Origin: Cryptococcus deneoformans JEC21
Taxonomy: Eukaryota; Basidiomycota; Tremellomycetes; Tremellales; Cryptococcaceae
Length of the DNA stretch: 64,000 nt
NCBI RefSeq assembly: GCF_000091045.1
Contig: NC_006682.1
Coordinates: 231,001-295,000 of the forward strand
Direction of reading: 5' to 3'
Position 1 is the first letter of the stretch. Every line of letters begins with the position of its first letter. Positions 23,754 to 35,879 of the stretch are shown piece after piece. The notes below the pieces were generated by a model. It was not told the DNA's origin, searched no databases, and saw only the letters and a program-made list of their open reading frames with translations. A program made the position numbers and the translations under genes.

Positions 23754-24944
23754 TTAAAGCTTTCCTGTTTGATATCTGTACCAGATCTTGGGTGCGAGTT
23801 GCCAGTCATGCTTTTGAATATCGGGATGGAATACGTCAAAGTCGTACTTTTCGAGACGCTTGAGGTAATTTTCCGGCGCTACCTGGATGATTACCATTAG
23901 CTATGGACAGTGTCTTGAGTGTTCAAGTACGCACCGCTGAAAGAAATATAGGCATAACGCTGCTCGGTACGACCTTGCCACCAGTCTCCTTCAAGTCTCT
24001 TCTCGCAGTGATTAATTCATCCATCCCTCGAGTACCAATCTCCCAGCAAGCATCCCTGAACCCTTTAGCTTCCGCTCCTCTTCTGAACAGTTCCTCCTCA
24101 ACAATCCCGTACTTCTCGCAGATATCAGCAGGGATGCTGATTTGCTTCTTTTGAGAAATCAAAATAGGGAGATTGCGAAGGAGCGACACAACAGCCAAGA
24201 GGGTAGAAACGTGAGAAAGAGTGTGTGAGATATGGGCTGATGAAGCATGGGTTGGAGGAAGAAGGATCGGCAGAGGGCCCAACAAAAGAGAAGTTGAAAG
24301 AGGGGAGTTGATTGATAGATGAGATTCGAGAGAAACTGCTGCTGGCGGAAGAGAAAGAGCTTTTGCCTGCATGCTTGATTTAACGAAGTTACGGACCGTA
24401 ATAATTTGAAGGCTTACCCTGACATCAATCAACTGGTTGAGGTAGTATTTCTGCACAGGTCTATGTTTCTTCATGTCGGCTAATAACACGGCCACAGGAT
24501 GTTGAGGAACGATTTGGTTCTGAGGATTTGCGGCAAAGATACCCTTGAGGGCGTCTCGCCAGAATTGAAATCTAATGGATGCTAATGCAGGCTGGCTAAC
24601 ATTAGCGCTTATGGAGTGCAGCTCCAGCTAAGAATTCTTCGGTTAGTTCAAAACCTTCTCTCGTAAAGCGTCCAGCAGGAGGAGAATCGATAGCTCACAT
24701 TGAAAGCTCGCCAGGCGAGCCACCATGCTTTTTCTCTCCTTGGCCAAAAATAAGAGCACAGCCAAGCCTCAGGATCCATCTTTTTAACAAGGGAAGAGCA
24801 GTATTCTAAGGGTGCTTGTGGGCCTCCTGATGCAGTTGAAGCAGAAGGGACGGCAGGTTTGGAATTAGAAGCGTAAGTCCTAATGCAGCTGACCACAGGG
24901 AAGCGCTGGGCAGACCTGTAAGAGAGCGACGATACAGGCCTCAT
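23754..24944 (-). CDS. NDUFAF6-like complex I assembly factor (squalene/phytoene synthase fold)
   Basis: The N-terminus MRPVSSLSYRSAQRFPVVSC is basic and serine-rich, a likely mitochondrial presequence. The next motifs are LEYCSSLVKKMDPEAWLCSY, FWPRREKAWWLAWRAFNVEL, IRFQFWRDALKGIFA, PQHPVAVLLADMKKHRPVQK and YYLNQLIDVR. The long exon holds HISHTLSHVSTLLAVVSLLR, LPILISQKKQISIPADICEK and GFRDACWEIGTRGMDELITA. The C-terminus VAPENYLKRLEKYDFDVFHP ends at TAA 23754. These are the conserved blocks of NDUFAF6/C8orf38, which uses a phytoene-synthase-like fold without the prenyl-transfer Asp-rich motifs to help assemble mitochondrial complex I. It has four exons or so. The exact mitochondrial function follows from the family, not from this sequence. 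Confidence 0.85.
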
Positions 24945-25801
24945 CCTTTATGGCTTGTAGTAAGGCAGCGTAGTTGAAGTGGGTGATTCGGAAGTAGGAA
25001 ACAAAGAAGAGTTGATACAGTTTCTGAGGATTCCGAGCTCGTGTAGACAGTCGTCATTATTCAATTTTAGTAATCTATTTCAGTTAAATACTGAAGATAG
25101 TCATGATGGACCGACGACGGTATTGTTGGCGGTCACCGCCGCCGCGCGCAAAAACGGGGCACGACGGCGACAAGGGGACTACTAAATAACTGTCTCCATG
25201 ATGGTCACTGCGTGCGTGGTTGTCTGGCACAAGACGGAATGAAGATATATATATAATTATATATATACAAGTGATGACCCACGAAAGACTTCGCGGGGTT
25301 TCGGGTAAATAATTCAATTGCACCAAGTTAATTTTGGGAACTCTGTTCAGTTTTTGGGTGGTTTTGTTAATGAGAATGGACGTTCCACCATCCATCTGAC
25401 GACAAATTAAACGAGATCAAGAGTGTCGATTCCGAAGCATTAGAAATTTTTCAGTAAGGCGAGGTGGAGCTTAAAACCTTGGCGAAAATCAGGAGGCTGG
25501 CTTTGTAGGTGCCTTGTCCTATCAATACATCAGTTCCTTAACGGACTTCTGTGTAGGAAATGAGGAGCGCGGCCTTAAGGAAGTGCCTACATTTGATCTG
25601 ACCAATGATGACAACGATTTGAAGAGTATTTTTGCGAATGAATTTCGGCACACTGATCCTTGTCAAAAGCCTTCTGACTGGTATCTGTGATAACAGTCCT
25701 ACCATCCCAAAAAAGCCGTACGCGAGATATCTTATTTGTTTGCATGAGGGATTGAAATCTGTACACAATGTTTATACCAAGAGGGACTATTACAATCAAC
25801 C
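24945..25801. other. Intergenic, NDUFAF6-like start to PCNA stop
   Basis: 857 bp. It holds a nearly perfect AT-dinucleotide palindrome around 25244-25267 and otherwise low-complexity A/T DNA. No coding sequence is supported. The AT tract could form a cruciform. Confidence 0.5.
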
Positions 25802-27284
25802 TTATTCGTCCGCAATCTAACTTCCCGTTAGTCTTTGCTGGGTCAGTTAAGTGATCACTCACCTTCGGCGCCAAAAAGAATTGCAATGTTCCCTGTTCAA
25901 ACTCAAACTGCACCAGAAGAGGCACATCGTTACTCATATGCAAAGTGACTTCTCTGGCAAGAGGAGCGGATTTGGCAAAGTTGGTGAGGTATTTTAAAGA
26001 AAACGTGAGAGAAACTTGTCGTTCAAGGATGATAGATACTCCAGGATCTTCAACGTCCTCCTTCTTGGCTCGCTTATTGGCCTATGTCTGCGTCAGAAAC
26101 TGAAATGACTACCATTCAGTAAGCTCACCTTGTCCTTCTTGCCAGCCGCCTTTCGCTTCTTGGGCTGCTCCTCTCCTTCTTGCTCTTCTTCGTCCTGAAG
26201 TTCGTCCTCTACACGATAGGTTAGCCACGTGTATATGTAAAGAAAATTTTAACTGACCGCCCTCAATATCCGGCTTCACATCAACGTCGGACCTCTGGCC
26301 GTCCTCGTCATCCTCGTCAGGGTCCCGTCTGGCTTCCCGTTTTGTTTTGGGCTTGATATCCAACTTTCCATCCTCATCCATCTCATTCTCATCCTTGACT
26401 CTGCTTCTGTCCTGACCAGCATTTTGACGGAGAAGAACAGAACCCTTCCCAACTTCACCGTCTGCGGAGAAGGTGACACCCTCCTTGGAGCATTCGATTT
26501 TGACTGACTCGCCGAGGACAGCGAGATCGCGGCAGATGCGAGCAAATTCAGCAGAGGACATGGAAACGGTGGCATCGTATTGAGTGTCGGGGATGCCAAG
26601 GTGTTCTTGATCGATGTCCATTAGCTTCATTTCGTACTCGCCAACACGATCCTCCTCTATGCGTCAGGTCGTTTTAGCCCTTGATCTGATGGAAACGTGG
26701 AATGGCTTACTAGGAGATTCAAATATAAGGTTGAGTGCATCGGCATCGTCAGAAGCCTTAAGTGTGACAACATCAGTATCTTTAGCACATTTGAGAATCT
26801 TGGTCAAAGAGGCAAGCTACGGTCTGCGTTAACGCCATTGAGATATCAATTGAGGGATGAATGAGACTTACATTGACACCGAGTGGCATGTTTCGGTCGC
26901 ATCTGTATTCATCAAATTCGGAAGCTTCAAGCTTTAGGGCGACCAAAGCGATATGGGAATTGTCCATGGCTTGAAGAGACTAACAAGACTCCGTCAGACT
27001 CATTACAATCAACGCGTCGATGGGCGCGACGCGCGCCCTTGAAAGATACTCACGATACCTTCCTCAGTACAATCGAGATTACCATCAGAGACAAGTTCCT
27101 TGATAGCTACAGCATATTGTCAGCATCACGTTCTCCGTAGTGTTGTGGAAGCTAACGACGCGAAGATATCTTGCAATACCGACGCGTAGGCTGTGGGCCT
27201 TAGTCTTCAATTGAAGCGGAAATGAGGCCTACCATCCAAGAGTTTCTTGAGGACTACAGCTTGTTTTACGCGTGCTTCAAGCAT
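25802..27284 (-). CDS. POL30: Proliferating cell nuclear antigen (PCNA) with a large charged insertion
   Basis: The sliding clamp for replicative polymerases. Start at 27284, [18 protein letters not shown], then [77 protein letters not shown] and HLGIPDTQY (the interdomain loop that binds PIP boxes). [20 protein letters not shown] retains the Lys equivalent to K164. After SVLLRQNA about 92 charged residues are inserted (26048-26416) where other PCNAs have a loop of about 10. The clamp then resumes with [20 protein letters not shown] and LQFFLAPK. A 46-nt final intron (25817-25862, with ACTAAC) leads to a 15-nt exon IADE-stop, matching the usual APKIxDE end. The gene is divergent from SAC1 and has an MluI cell-cycle box upstream. 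Confidence 0.95.
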
Positions 27285-27687
27285 CTTGTGTTTTGTTGAG
27301 TGAATGGAGAAATCGATGAAGTGAGTTTTTGACGATAATGGAAAGAGTTTAGATGGATAAATAAATGACTGTTGCCTCTGTCTGCGAAATTGATTTGGAG
27401 ATCGCGTCGTGTACGCGTAACCTAATTTACGTAATAGTAATTAAAATGCCACATGTAGTAATGATAAATAAAGCGTCGCTCGCCGTTGCTCGTCGCGCTT
27501 GCCTGCCGCCACGACGACTACCATTCATTATTATACTTGAGGTTTGCTTTCGTCACTCAATACAGCGCTACGGATTAACCTTTTGTCCGTTGCTGATTAT
27601 TGTTGACCGTCGATATTATCTGCGGGCAACTGTGTGCGTCACATTAGGTTTACCATTGAACAGATTGTACTGAGAGGTTTGTTCAAT
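27285..27687. promoter_or_regulatory. PCNA/SAC1 divergent promoter
   Basis: 403 bp between two divergent ATGs. It contains the ACGCGT box, other CGCG-bearing segments (about 27402 and 27474-27500) and no coding sequence. Confidence 0.6.
27413..27418. promoter_or_regulatory. MluI cell-cycle box (ACGCGT) upstream of PCNA
   Basis: ACGCGT sits 129 bp upstream of the PCNA ATG in the divergent PCNA/SAC1 interval. This palindrome is the binding site of MBF, which drives G1/S genes including PCNA in ascomycete yeasts. Function here is inferred. Confidence 0.6.
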
Positions 27688-30268
27688 ATGACATTCAATG
27701 CTCTGCCTGTATGTGACCTTAGCGAAATGAACTGGCTATCGCTAACAAGACTTAGCTTCACGAAACCTTAAACCTCTACGTCTCTCCTACCGCTTACATT
27801 TTCGAGCCCGCTTCCTCCAGTGCTGGCCATGCGGGAATCGACGGCACCATATTTGTTGATGAGAAAAATGTAAGGGAGAGTATGGTTGTGGACCGTCAGA
27901 CCGGCCAGATTAGCTTGAGTAGTGAGTGACAATCGGTGGGATGCGTGGGGCGGAATGTCGCTGATGCGATAGGACATAACAGCGGCTTCTCATATACCAT
28001 TTGGAAAGGAAAAGGTTATTACATGCTACGGTATTATTGGTATTCTCAGCCTTGCTACTAGTAAGTTTCGCTACTCCTCAGACACCACTGTGCCCGTGCT
28101 GATTTTGTGCTTTTTAATAGCCGATTTCCTTCTTATTGTCACTTCTCGCACTCCCTCATGTCGCCTTCTTTCTCACCCTATCTACCTCGCGAATGATTAT
28201 CGACTTCTTCCTGTTTCCCCTCTGTCGACTTCTTCCGCCATTCTTGAACATCCTGTAGAGAAGGAACTCATCTCTCTTGTCGAGCAGGGTCTCAAATCCA
28301 GCAAACTCTGGTTCTCGTATGGTTGGGACCTTACCAATTCTTTGCAGAGGCAACAAGAGATCGATCTGAAGCTCTCACAGTCCGGAGAACAATGGCCAGT
28401 CTGGAAACGGGCAGATGAACGATTCTTTTGGAATAGGTTTCTCATGGACAAGATGATTGACGTGACCGAGTCCGGTGAGGCAGATCTCAGCCGATTTATC
28501 CTTCCCATAATGTACGGCTCTATCGAGCTTCGGTCATCCACTCTTAACTCTCGGGATCTTCTTTTCCTACTCATCTCTCGGCGATCTCGTTACCGAGCCG
28601 GTACCAGATACTTCACTCGAGGTATCAACCCCTCTGGCCACGTCGCCAATTTCAACGAGACTGAGCAAATTGTTCTGTATGACCCTATCCCGGAGGATGG
28701 AGAAGCCTACAGAAGGGGAAAGGTAGAGGGTAGGGAAAGACTGAGCTTTGTGCAGACAAGAGGGAGCGTTCCGCTCTTTTGGGCAGAGGTCAACAACTTG
28801 AGATACAAGCCTGATTTGCAAATTATGGATTACACTGAGACGGTGAGTGAATGACATTGAAAGACGTGGCATGTTCTGACAAAGAATTAGCCTCAAGCCC
28901 TCAAAGCGCATCTCGACAGTATGATTAAGACCTATGGCCATACATATCTTGTGAACCTTGTAAACCAAAAGGGACACGAACAACCTGTCAAGGAAGCCTT
29001 TGAGCGCTACATGTCTCTTGTCGCCTCGTCCGACCCGTCCATCCAGGAGAAAGCTCATTACCTCTACTTTGACTTTCACCACGAGTGCAAAGGTCTAAGG
29101 TTTGACCGAATTTCCCTTTTGGTCGAGAAGCTTGCGACCGCACTTGAGGATATGGGCTGGTATCATTCGGTCAACCCCGACTCTTCAACCTATGCTCTCT
29201 TCCGACCAAACTCTGCAGACACCCAGGTACTTGCTAAGCAAATGGGTGTCGTCAGAACCAACTGTATGGATTGTCTTGACAGGACCAATGTCGCACAAGC
29301 GGCTCTGGCTAGATGGGTTTTGAACCGGCAGTTAAGGAAGGTTGGGATCCTGAGCGTCAAGGAAGGTGTGGAGGACCATGAAGAGTTTATGATTATGTTC
29401 CGGAATGGTACGTGCTTTTCATTTCTACTAGAAACTAGGCTAACTTGAGAAAATAGTGTGGGCCGATCATGGTGACACCGTCTCCCGTGCTTATGCAGGA
29501 ACCGGTGCTCTTAAATCCGACTTTACTCGTACCGGTAAACGATCCAAGGAGGGTCTCCTGGAAGATGGCTACAAAAGCGTGGTGAGATACATTAGGAATA
29601 ACTTCTTCGACGGCGACCGTCAGGTTAGTTCCCATTGTTGTGAGCTGAGAGAGACATCTGACTGAAGAGCAGGATGGTTTTGATATTCTAACTGGAGCAT
29701 GGATAGCCAAAAGGGGCGGCGTTCCTCCGTTGACTGATACAAGACCTCTTATCATGCGCTCGGTAAGTCCATGCTTTTGCCTGACCAATGCTGACCCAAG
29801 AAGATGCCGTACATACTAGCGTTTGCTCTCACTATGATTACCGCAGCTCTCACACTCCCACGAACCTCAGAGATGTCCATATATTCTTTCCTCATCCTGT
29901 GGTTCTTTCTTGCATTCTTATCAGGAAGCTATATTTGGGGCAATGTAAGTTATTTTTTTCATACATTTATTTGGCCGTTGACCGCCATTTATCACTCTTA
30001 GGGTACATCATACGTCTCCTGGCCGCGTTTGAACCCTCCTCTAGAGATTCTCTCTTACTCTGGACCGGGTCACCGCTCTGCGGTCCGCGGTCGAGGTATG
30101 TCATTCGCAGCCGTCGTGCCGTTATTCGACCGTCGACGCCGAAATGGTCCTGGAGCTGGCCTACTTGGTGCCACCGGGGGCATCGGAGGAAGGAACGATG
30201 GAAGGCCTGCAATGTATAAGATGGAGGAGTCAGAGTTGGGCAGGAGGAAGGGTGCGTTGATTGATTAA
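27688..30268 (+). CDS. SAC1: SAC1 phosphoinositide phosphatase
   Basis: Exon 1 is MTFNALP. Exon 2 reads [20 protein letters not shown] and [20 protein letters not shown]. Then come [16 protein letters not shown] and [20 protein letters not shown], typical of the Sac N-terminal domain. [52 protein letters not shown] and [20 protein letters not shown] follow. The catalytic CX5R(T/S) motif is [20 protein letters not shown] at about 29258. [20 protein letters not shown] and [20 protein letters not shown] complete the enzyme. Two membrane helices ([19 protein letters not shown] and [20 protein letters not shown]) anchor it in ER/Golgi membranes, as in Sac1. A Gly/Arg-rich tail follows ([20 protein letters not shown]), ending at TAA 30266-30268. 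It dephosphorylates mainly PI4P. Confidence 0.96.
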
Positions 30269-31766
30269 GTATAGTATGTAGCGACATATAGAGGAATGAA
30301 GATCAACGAAGAAAGTACAACAACATAGAATAGACCCGGAAGCAATTTCAGTTTGCGGCTGTGCGCGGTGCGGGGACTTTATTTTGATAGAATAAGTGGA
30401 GGAATGTGTCGCCCAATGAGGTTTTCTCCGCTTTTACGAAGGAGGGAGGAATAGTGATGATGGACGCCGCAGGTCTCATAGTGGGATGATGTTGCCAGGG
30501 TTCTTTTAATGTTTGACGTTTGAATGTAAATGCTGTTTTTGTCATTCACGTTTGTCAGAGGCGATGAAGCTGGCATACTCGCGTCTTCTTTGTTGTTTCT
30601 GCACGAAAACAAGTATCTGTTATCCCATCGAGAGAATAAAAGGACGGCGTACGACGCGACATTATTAGGCGGTGCCTTGGCTTATGCCATAGATTTTTGT
30701 TAGTCTTGGAATGGTTGGTGTGCCTGCCTTCTTGGTTTCTGTTCTTCCTTACCGCTGGTCATCACGAGTATGGTCGGTGGGAAACGGTTGACGCAGTTGA
30801 ACGCTGTCAGTTAACATACCACATAATTACATGGACATGTCAAGGATGCGAGTTTGTGCCTTGCTATCTATAGAGCCCTTTTGTATATATAGCGATTTAC
30901 TGCCGGATACATGAAGGCTGCGAGCGAGTCGCGCTGCCTAAAAACTATAGTAACGTGAAAACAAGGCGCGTTTGAGTTGGCAACAAAACGCCGTATCTAG
31001 GGAAAATCAACAGATTTCGGAAGGACACGCACTCAGGGGTTCAGGATCCCGGACGTGGACCCTGGGAAATAAAGGAAACGTGTCGGCGGGTGAATCGGTT
31101 TTACTAGTCAACAGGTAGCAGAAGAGGAGAGAAAAAGAGAAAGGGGGCTTTCTTTAGGTAAAGAAGTCTTGGCTTGGAAGGGAAGAGCGATCTGAGGCAA
31201 AGGAAGGAGGGAAAAGGGAGAGGAAGAATGAGACGACAGCTCGGCACGGTATGATCCGCTCCCATTAGTGTACTGTATTTGCCGCTGGTTCAGAGACATT
31301 TTGCGCAACCGAGATGCATGGGCAGTATAATCACGAACCATCGAGCACAGCATTGCGGAAATCAGGATTTGAATGGGCTGGGAATGATACTAATCCTCAC
31401 GGTGAAGTAAACGAATTTAATAATATCGTACGCATCACTGGCTGCTGTTTGATCATCGCTGTTCGCGTCCCCCTTTTTCTTTCATTTCATTTCTTCTTTC
31501 ACATCATCATCACCACAACAAGAGCATAGGCTCAGATACCTCAACAAGCAGCGACATATATGCGCATGTCGCCTTCCGTTCCCCCTCTTTCCGACCTCTT
31601 TCGCACCGCCTCTTTTGCCTTTGCCTTTACTGTCAACCTCTGTTAAGACGCCCAACACTCGACGCCGTCTGTCAAAGGTTACAACCAGGCAGACAGAGAT
31701 CAATTCAACTTACAGCAATTAATTCAGCCACAGAAGCGTTCAGCATTACATACCTGGCCATTAATC
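30269..31766. other. Intergenic, SAC1 to GMC oxidoreductase
   Basis: About 1.5 kb. It contains purine-rich runs at 31120-31225 (GA-rich) and pyrimidine-rich runs at 31470-31510 and 31570-31640, the latter probably the GMC gene leader. No supported gene. Confidence 0.5.
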
Positions 31767-34700
31767 ATGCTCGCACCTCTCGCATTGCTCCCTTTGCTCT
31801 CCCTGATGCTTCCTCAGGCGTCTGCGGACACTCGACCAGGGAGCCTTCCCCATAACCTTCATCATCCCTATCGCCGTTCCCTCAAGCGATCCATTACCTC
31901 GGACGCGTCCTCTATCAATGGCGAATCGTTCGACTTTGTGATTGCTGGTGGTGGTGTTGCTGGTTTGACTCTCGCAGCAAGATTGAGTGAATGGAGTAAT
32001 GTGACCGTCTTATGTATCGAAGCCGGTGGAGACGGCTCTAACTACGAGGATCAAATTGATATCCCTGGTAAGCTTTGTTGGCTGCATTTCTTAGCCACAT
32101 CGCCATGCTAATATATGATGGCTTAGGCTACTCCTATCTCAACTCCCTCACGGGTACTGCGTATGACTGGGCATACAACACTGTTCCACAGACAGATGCT
32201 CTCGACCTCACGAAGTATTGGCCCAGAGGAAAAGGCTTGGGTGGTTCAGGTGCCATCAACGGTTTATTTTGGGGAAGAGCGAGTTCCATCGAGTATGATG
32301 CTTGGGCTAGTAAGTAGCTACGTAGTCATTCAGCTTGACACAGAAACTGATGGAAGTAGCTTTAAATCCTAATGGCAATGAGACATGGAATTGGGAAGAA
32401 GTAAACAAGTACATCAAGAAGGTATGTAGCCCCTGGTCAGGTTTCTAGCTATCTTTAATGCCTGACTCACATACATTCAGTCCGAGAATCTCACCGCTCC
32501 TCCCACTGATATCCAGGAAAAGTTTGGTATCGTCGTTAACGCATCTGCCCACGGCGACGATGGACCCATTCAAATCGGTTTTTCCGAATATATTTTCGAC
32601 GAGGTGGCTAAGTGGATTCCTACCTGGGAAACTCTTGGGCTCTCTGGGAAAGATCTCGCAGGCGGCTCAACACACGGTGCCATGATTTCCACTTCCACCA
32701 TCAACATGCGGAACCAGACGCGATCCGATTCCAAGGCCGGCTACATCGACCCTCTTCCTCCAAGGTCCAACCTTGTGATTTTGACTGAACAACAGGTCAC
32801 AGGTGTCATATTCAATGGAAGCACAGACGCGAGTGGAAACATCGTCGCCAGTGGTGTTACTTTCCAAGCGAACAGCAACTCGGCCAATTATTCCGTTCAG
32901 GCCAATAAGGAAGTACTTTTGGCGTATGTTAATTCGCTACAGTATGAACACCGAAGCTGACTCAAACTCAGCGGTGGAACTGTTGGTTCCCCTCAGATTC
33001 TTCAGCTCTCAGGTATTGGGCCCAAGGACCTACTGTCCAGCCTTGGCATCGATACTAAAATTGACTTGCCCGTTGGATATAACCTTCAGGATCACGTTTC
33101 GTACTCTATGTATTGGTCCACTCCGTAAGTTTCATGTTATATTGCTTTCTGCCGTCCTTTGTACTGTCTTGGCTGCGATTGGTCCAGTAATACAAGGGGA
33201 GGCTGCTCAGATTTATCTCGAGGGCCGTTGCTGACGATTCCCCAGTCAAGGTACCCTTACATGGAGCAATCTGAGTGCATCCTCCACGCTTCAGAGCGAG
33301 CAGTTGGCTCAATACAAGTCAAATTTCACCGGCATGTGGACTTACGTCAATGAAGCCGTTGGATGTGAGTAAAAAAATTCCGTTTTATTTCATTGATAAC
33401 TGACATTCATTTAGACCCCTCTATGTCCGATATCATGCAGTCAAGCTCGTCAGCATCTACTTACGCCTCGACAGTATCCTCTGCTATTGACGGCATGGTC
33501 ACCAACGTCACTTCCTGGCTCGATCTTCCGGATACTGTTGCTACCGGTCTTACGTCACAGTACCAGATCCAGCAACAGTGGCTTACCGAGGATATTGGGC
33601 AGCTCGAAATTGTTCTTACCCTGCTTGGTAATGGTGGCAACGAATTGGGTATCCAAGTCGCTTTGCAACATCCTTTCTCTCGAGGTACCATTTTCATCAA
33701 CTCTACCGACCCTTTCACCCAGCCGAACATCAATCCGGACTACTTTGGCGTTGGTTACGACATTGATATTATGGCCTACGGCTCTGAATTCGCCAGGCGT
33801 TTGGCTGCTGCGAGTCCTTTGTCCGACGTCATGATCACCGAGACCGCTCCCGGATCCAGCGTCACCGGTGACTCTCTTGCTACCTACACGAAACAGAATT
33901 GTGGAACTGAGTACCACCCCCTCGGTACTTGCTCCATGCTTCCCAAGAACAGCGGTGGTGTCGTCGACACCACTCTTACTGTCTATGGTACCAGTAACTT
34001 GCGAGTCATTGACACTTCTATTGCTCCCTTGCAGCTCTCCGCACACTTGATGGCCACTACGTATGGTATTGCCGAAAAAGGTGCTGACATCATCAAGAAG
34101 AAGTATTGGTATGTTGACCCTGTCACCAGCTCGTCCGCGACTGTAGCAGCTGCCACCACCTCGACCGAAGCCACGACGGCTGCTGTAGGCGACGCCACCG
34201 ACACTGCTGTCACCAACATTAATCAGAACAATGCTGAGTCTGGTAGTACCTTGAGCTCAGGTGCTAAAATCGGTATTGGAGTTGGTGTTGGTGTTGGCGC
34301 CGCTGCTGTTCTGGCAGGTCTGTTGTTATTCTTCGTGATGAGGAAGAGGAACCAGAAGGAGGACGAAAAGGGATGGTACGGTGACAGACAAGAGGGATGG
34401 AACCCGGATGCTGGAGATGGTCAGTAGACTTTCACGAAATTGTCACGCCGATATACTGATGCTTGTTACAGCTTACAAGGAGCCTGGGTCTGCCTATCCT
34501 ATGGCTGATTTCGATTCTCACAATTCCTATGCTTCTCCCACACCTGCTTTCATTGGAAACCACTCTCGGAACCAATCCATAAATACTATCGCCACGGCGG
34601 ATCTTGCTTCTCGCACGCCCATGCGCAACTCTTCCTCCTTCTCCTACGCTGCCGGTGGTCCTGGTGTCGGGCGGACTGCAAGCCCGTACAGGGATGATAT

Positions 34701-34809
34701 GAGCGATGACGGAAATGGTCAAGGTCATGTGTATCAGGCTCCCGAAGCGCCCGCTGGTCAACAAGCCACAAGGGGCGAACAAAGGTATCAGCCTGTTAAC
34801 ATTAGATAA
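31767..34809 (+). CDS. GMC-family FAD oxidoreductase, secreted/type I membrane-anchored
   Basis: A signal peptide ([20 protein letters not shown]) is followed by the FAD-binding motif [32 protein letters not shown], then [13 protein letters not shown] and [20 protein letters not shown] (GMC signature 1). [20 protein letters not shown] matches GMC signature 2. The active-site region reads [20 protein letters not shown], with the conserved His, and the second catalytic position in [20 protein letters not shown] is also His. After a Thr/Ala-rich stalk a transmembrane helix ([20 protein letters not shown]) and basic stop-transfer (MRKRNQK) precede a cytoplasmic tail of about 140 residues rich in Ser/Pro ([20 protein letters not shown]), stop 34807-34809. 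Many NxS/T sites lie before the helix. Substrate unknown (alcohol, sugar or choline types are possible). Confidence 0.93.
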
Positions 34810-35879
34810 ATACAGATCAAATAATTCACCTTTTCCCGCCCCCCTCCAGCTATGAACTCTCAAAACATCCTTCACGACTACCAACGAACATTATGGTTTG
34901 AAGGACAATACTTGTCGGACGTTTTAGCTTCTTTTTTCCTTTCCGTTCTCATATCTTCTCGGTTCTCTGTGCCTCTTATCATACATTCTATCATACAGTA
35001 ACACTAGTACCTGACCTTTAGACAATCGTTTTACGCCGCTATCACGCATCATGACCGTACAAAATTTCCGAACACTGTGTATAAGGACGATTCTTTATTC
35101 GTGTCTAGATACAGTCTCAAATGCCCCCTCACTCTTTCTCTTCTGCATTTTAGTTGATTCCTTCATATGTCGTAATTAATTGATTATGTGAACAATAATG
35201 CAACCCCTGGTGCCGACGAATGGTGTACAGACAGTTACAATCACTGCCTGAATACTTTGTGACCAACCAAACGACTAACAAGAGGAATATTCTTCATTGG
35301 CGTTGTTCAAGCAATTGATTTCCTCTAAAATATCATCCCTTGTAGATTTGTTGTATGATGCCGCTTATAATGGGCATGCAACAACCAACATACAGTCTGG
35401 CTGGCAACCTATCCGCCACTCTGCAAAATTATGATGTGTGGTCCATAGACAAGTAGTGTATATGAAAGATGCTAAAGCAGCGACACTAAATGAGACGACA
35501 CACAGACCACAAAGCAAAAAAGGCTGTGGAAAACTGAGATGTCCTTTTAACAAAGGTGGTTTAAGCTTTCGCGACTGATTCAGGCGTTGCGGCATTAAAA
35601 ATGGTAGGGATTGGATGCACGTAAAATATCGTAACAGAAATGGTTCCCTGTTGACGCAGAATCTACTCAGCGCGAGAAATCTGAGATGTCAAAAAGGTCA
35701 CCAAAACTAAGTGGTGGAAGAATAGAGACACTACAAATACTGGTACTGCACACTACACTTCATCTTCGTTCATCAGTACAAGACAAAAAGAACATTCTCG
35801 TGATTGGCGATGATCACATTGTGAAAATGAGATAACAACCATGAGATCAGAAATATTAATATAATACATTGGCGGGCAG
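34810..35879. other. Intergenic on left side of the mobile-element island
   Basis: About 1.07 kb downstream of the GMC gene. No coding signal. Moderately A/T-rich. It borders the reverse-transcriptase relic. Confidence 0.5.

Noticed and set aside
25587..25816. Read-through of the PCNA frame beyond APKV
   Set aside because: A 46-nt intron (25817-25862) with ACTAAC and a final exon IADE-stop restores the usual PCNA end, so the long read-through frame is intronic or chance.
33555..34046. 163-codon minus-strand frame
   Set aside because: Shadow of the GMC oxidoreductase exon.
34432..34884. 150-codon minus-strand frame
   Set aside because: Shadow of the GMC oxidase cytoplasmic tail exon.
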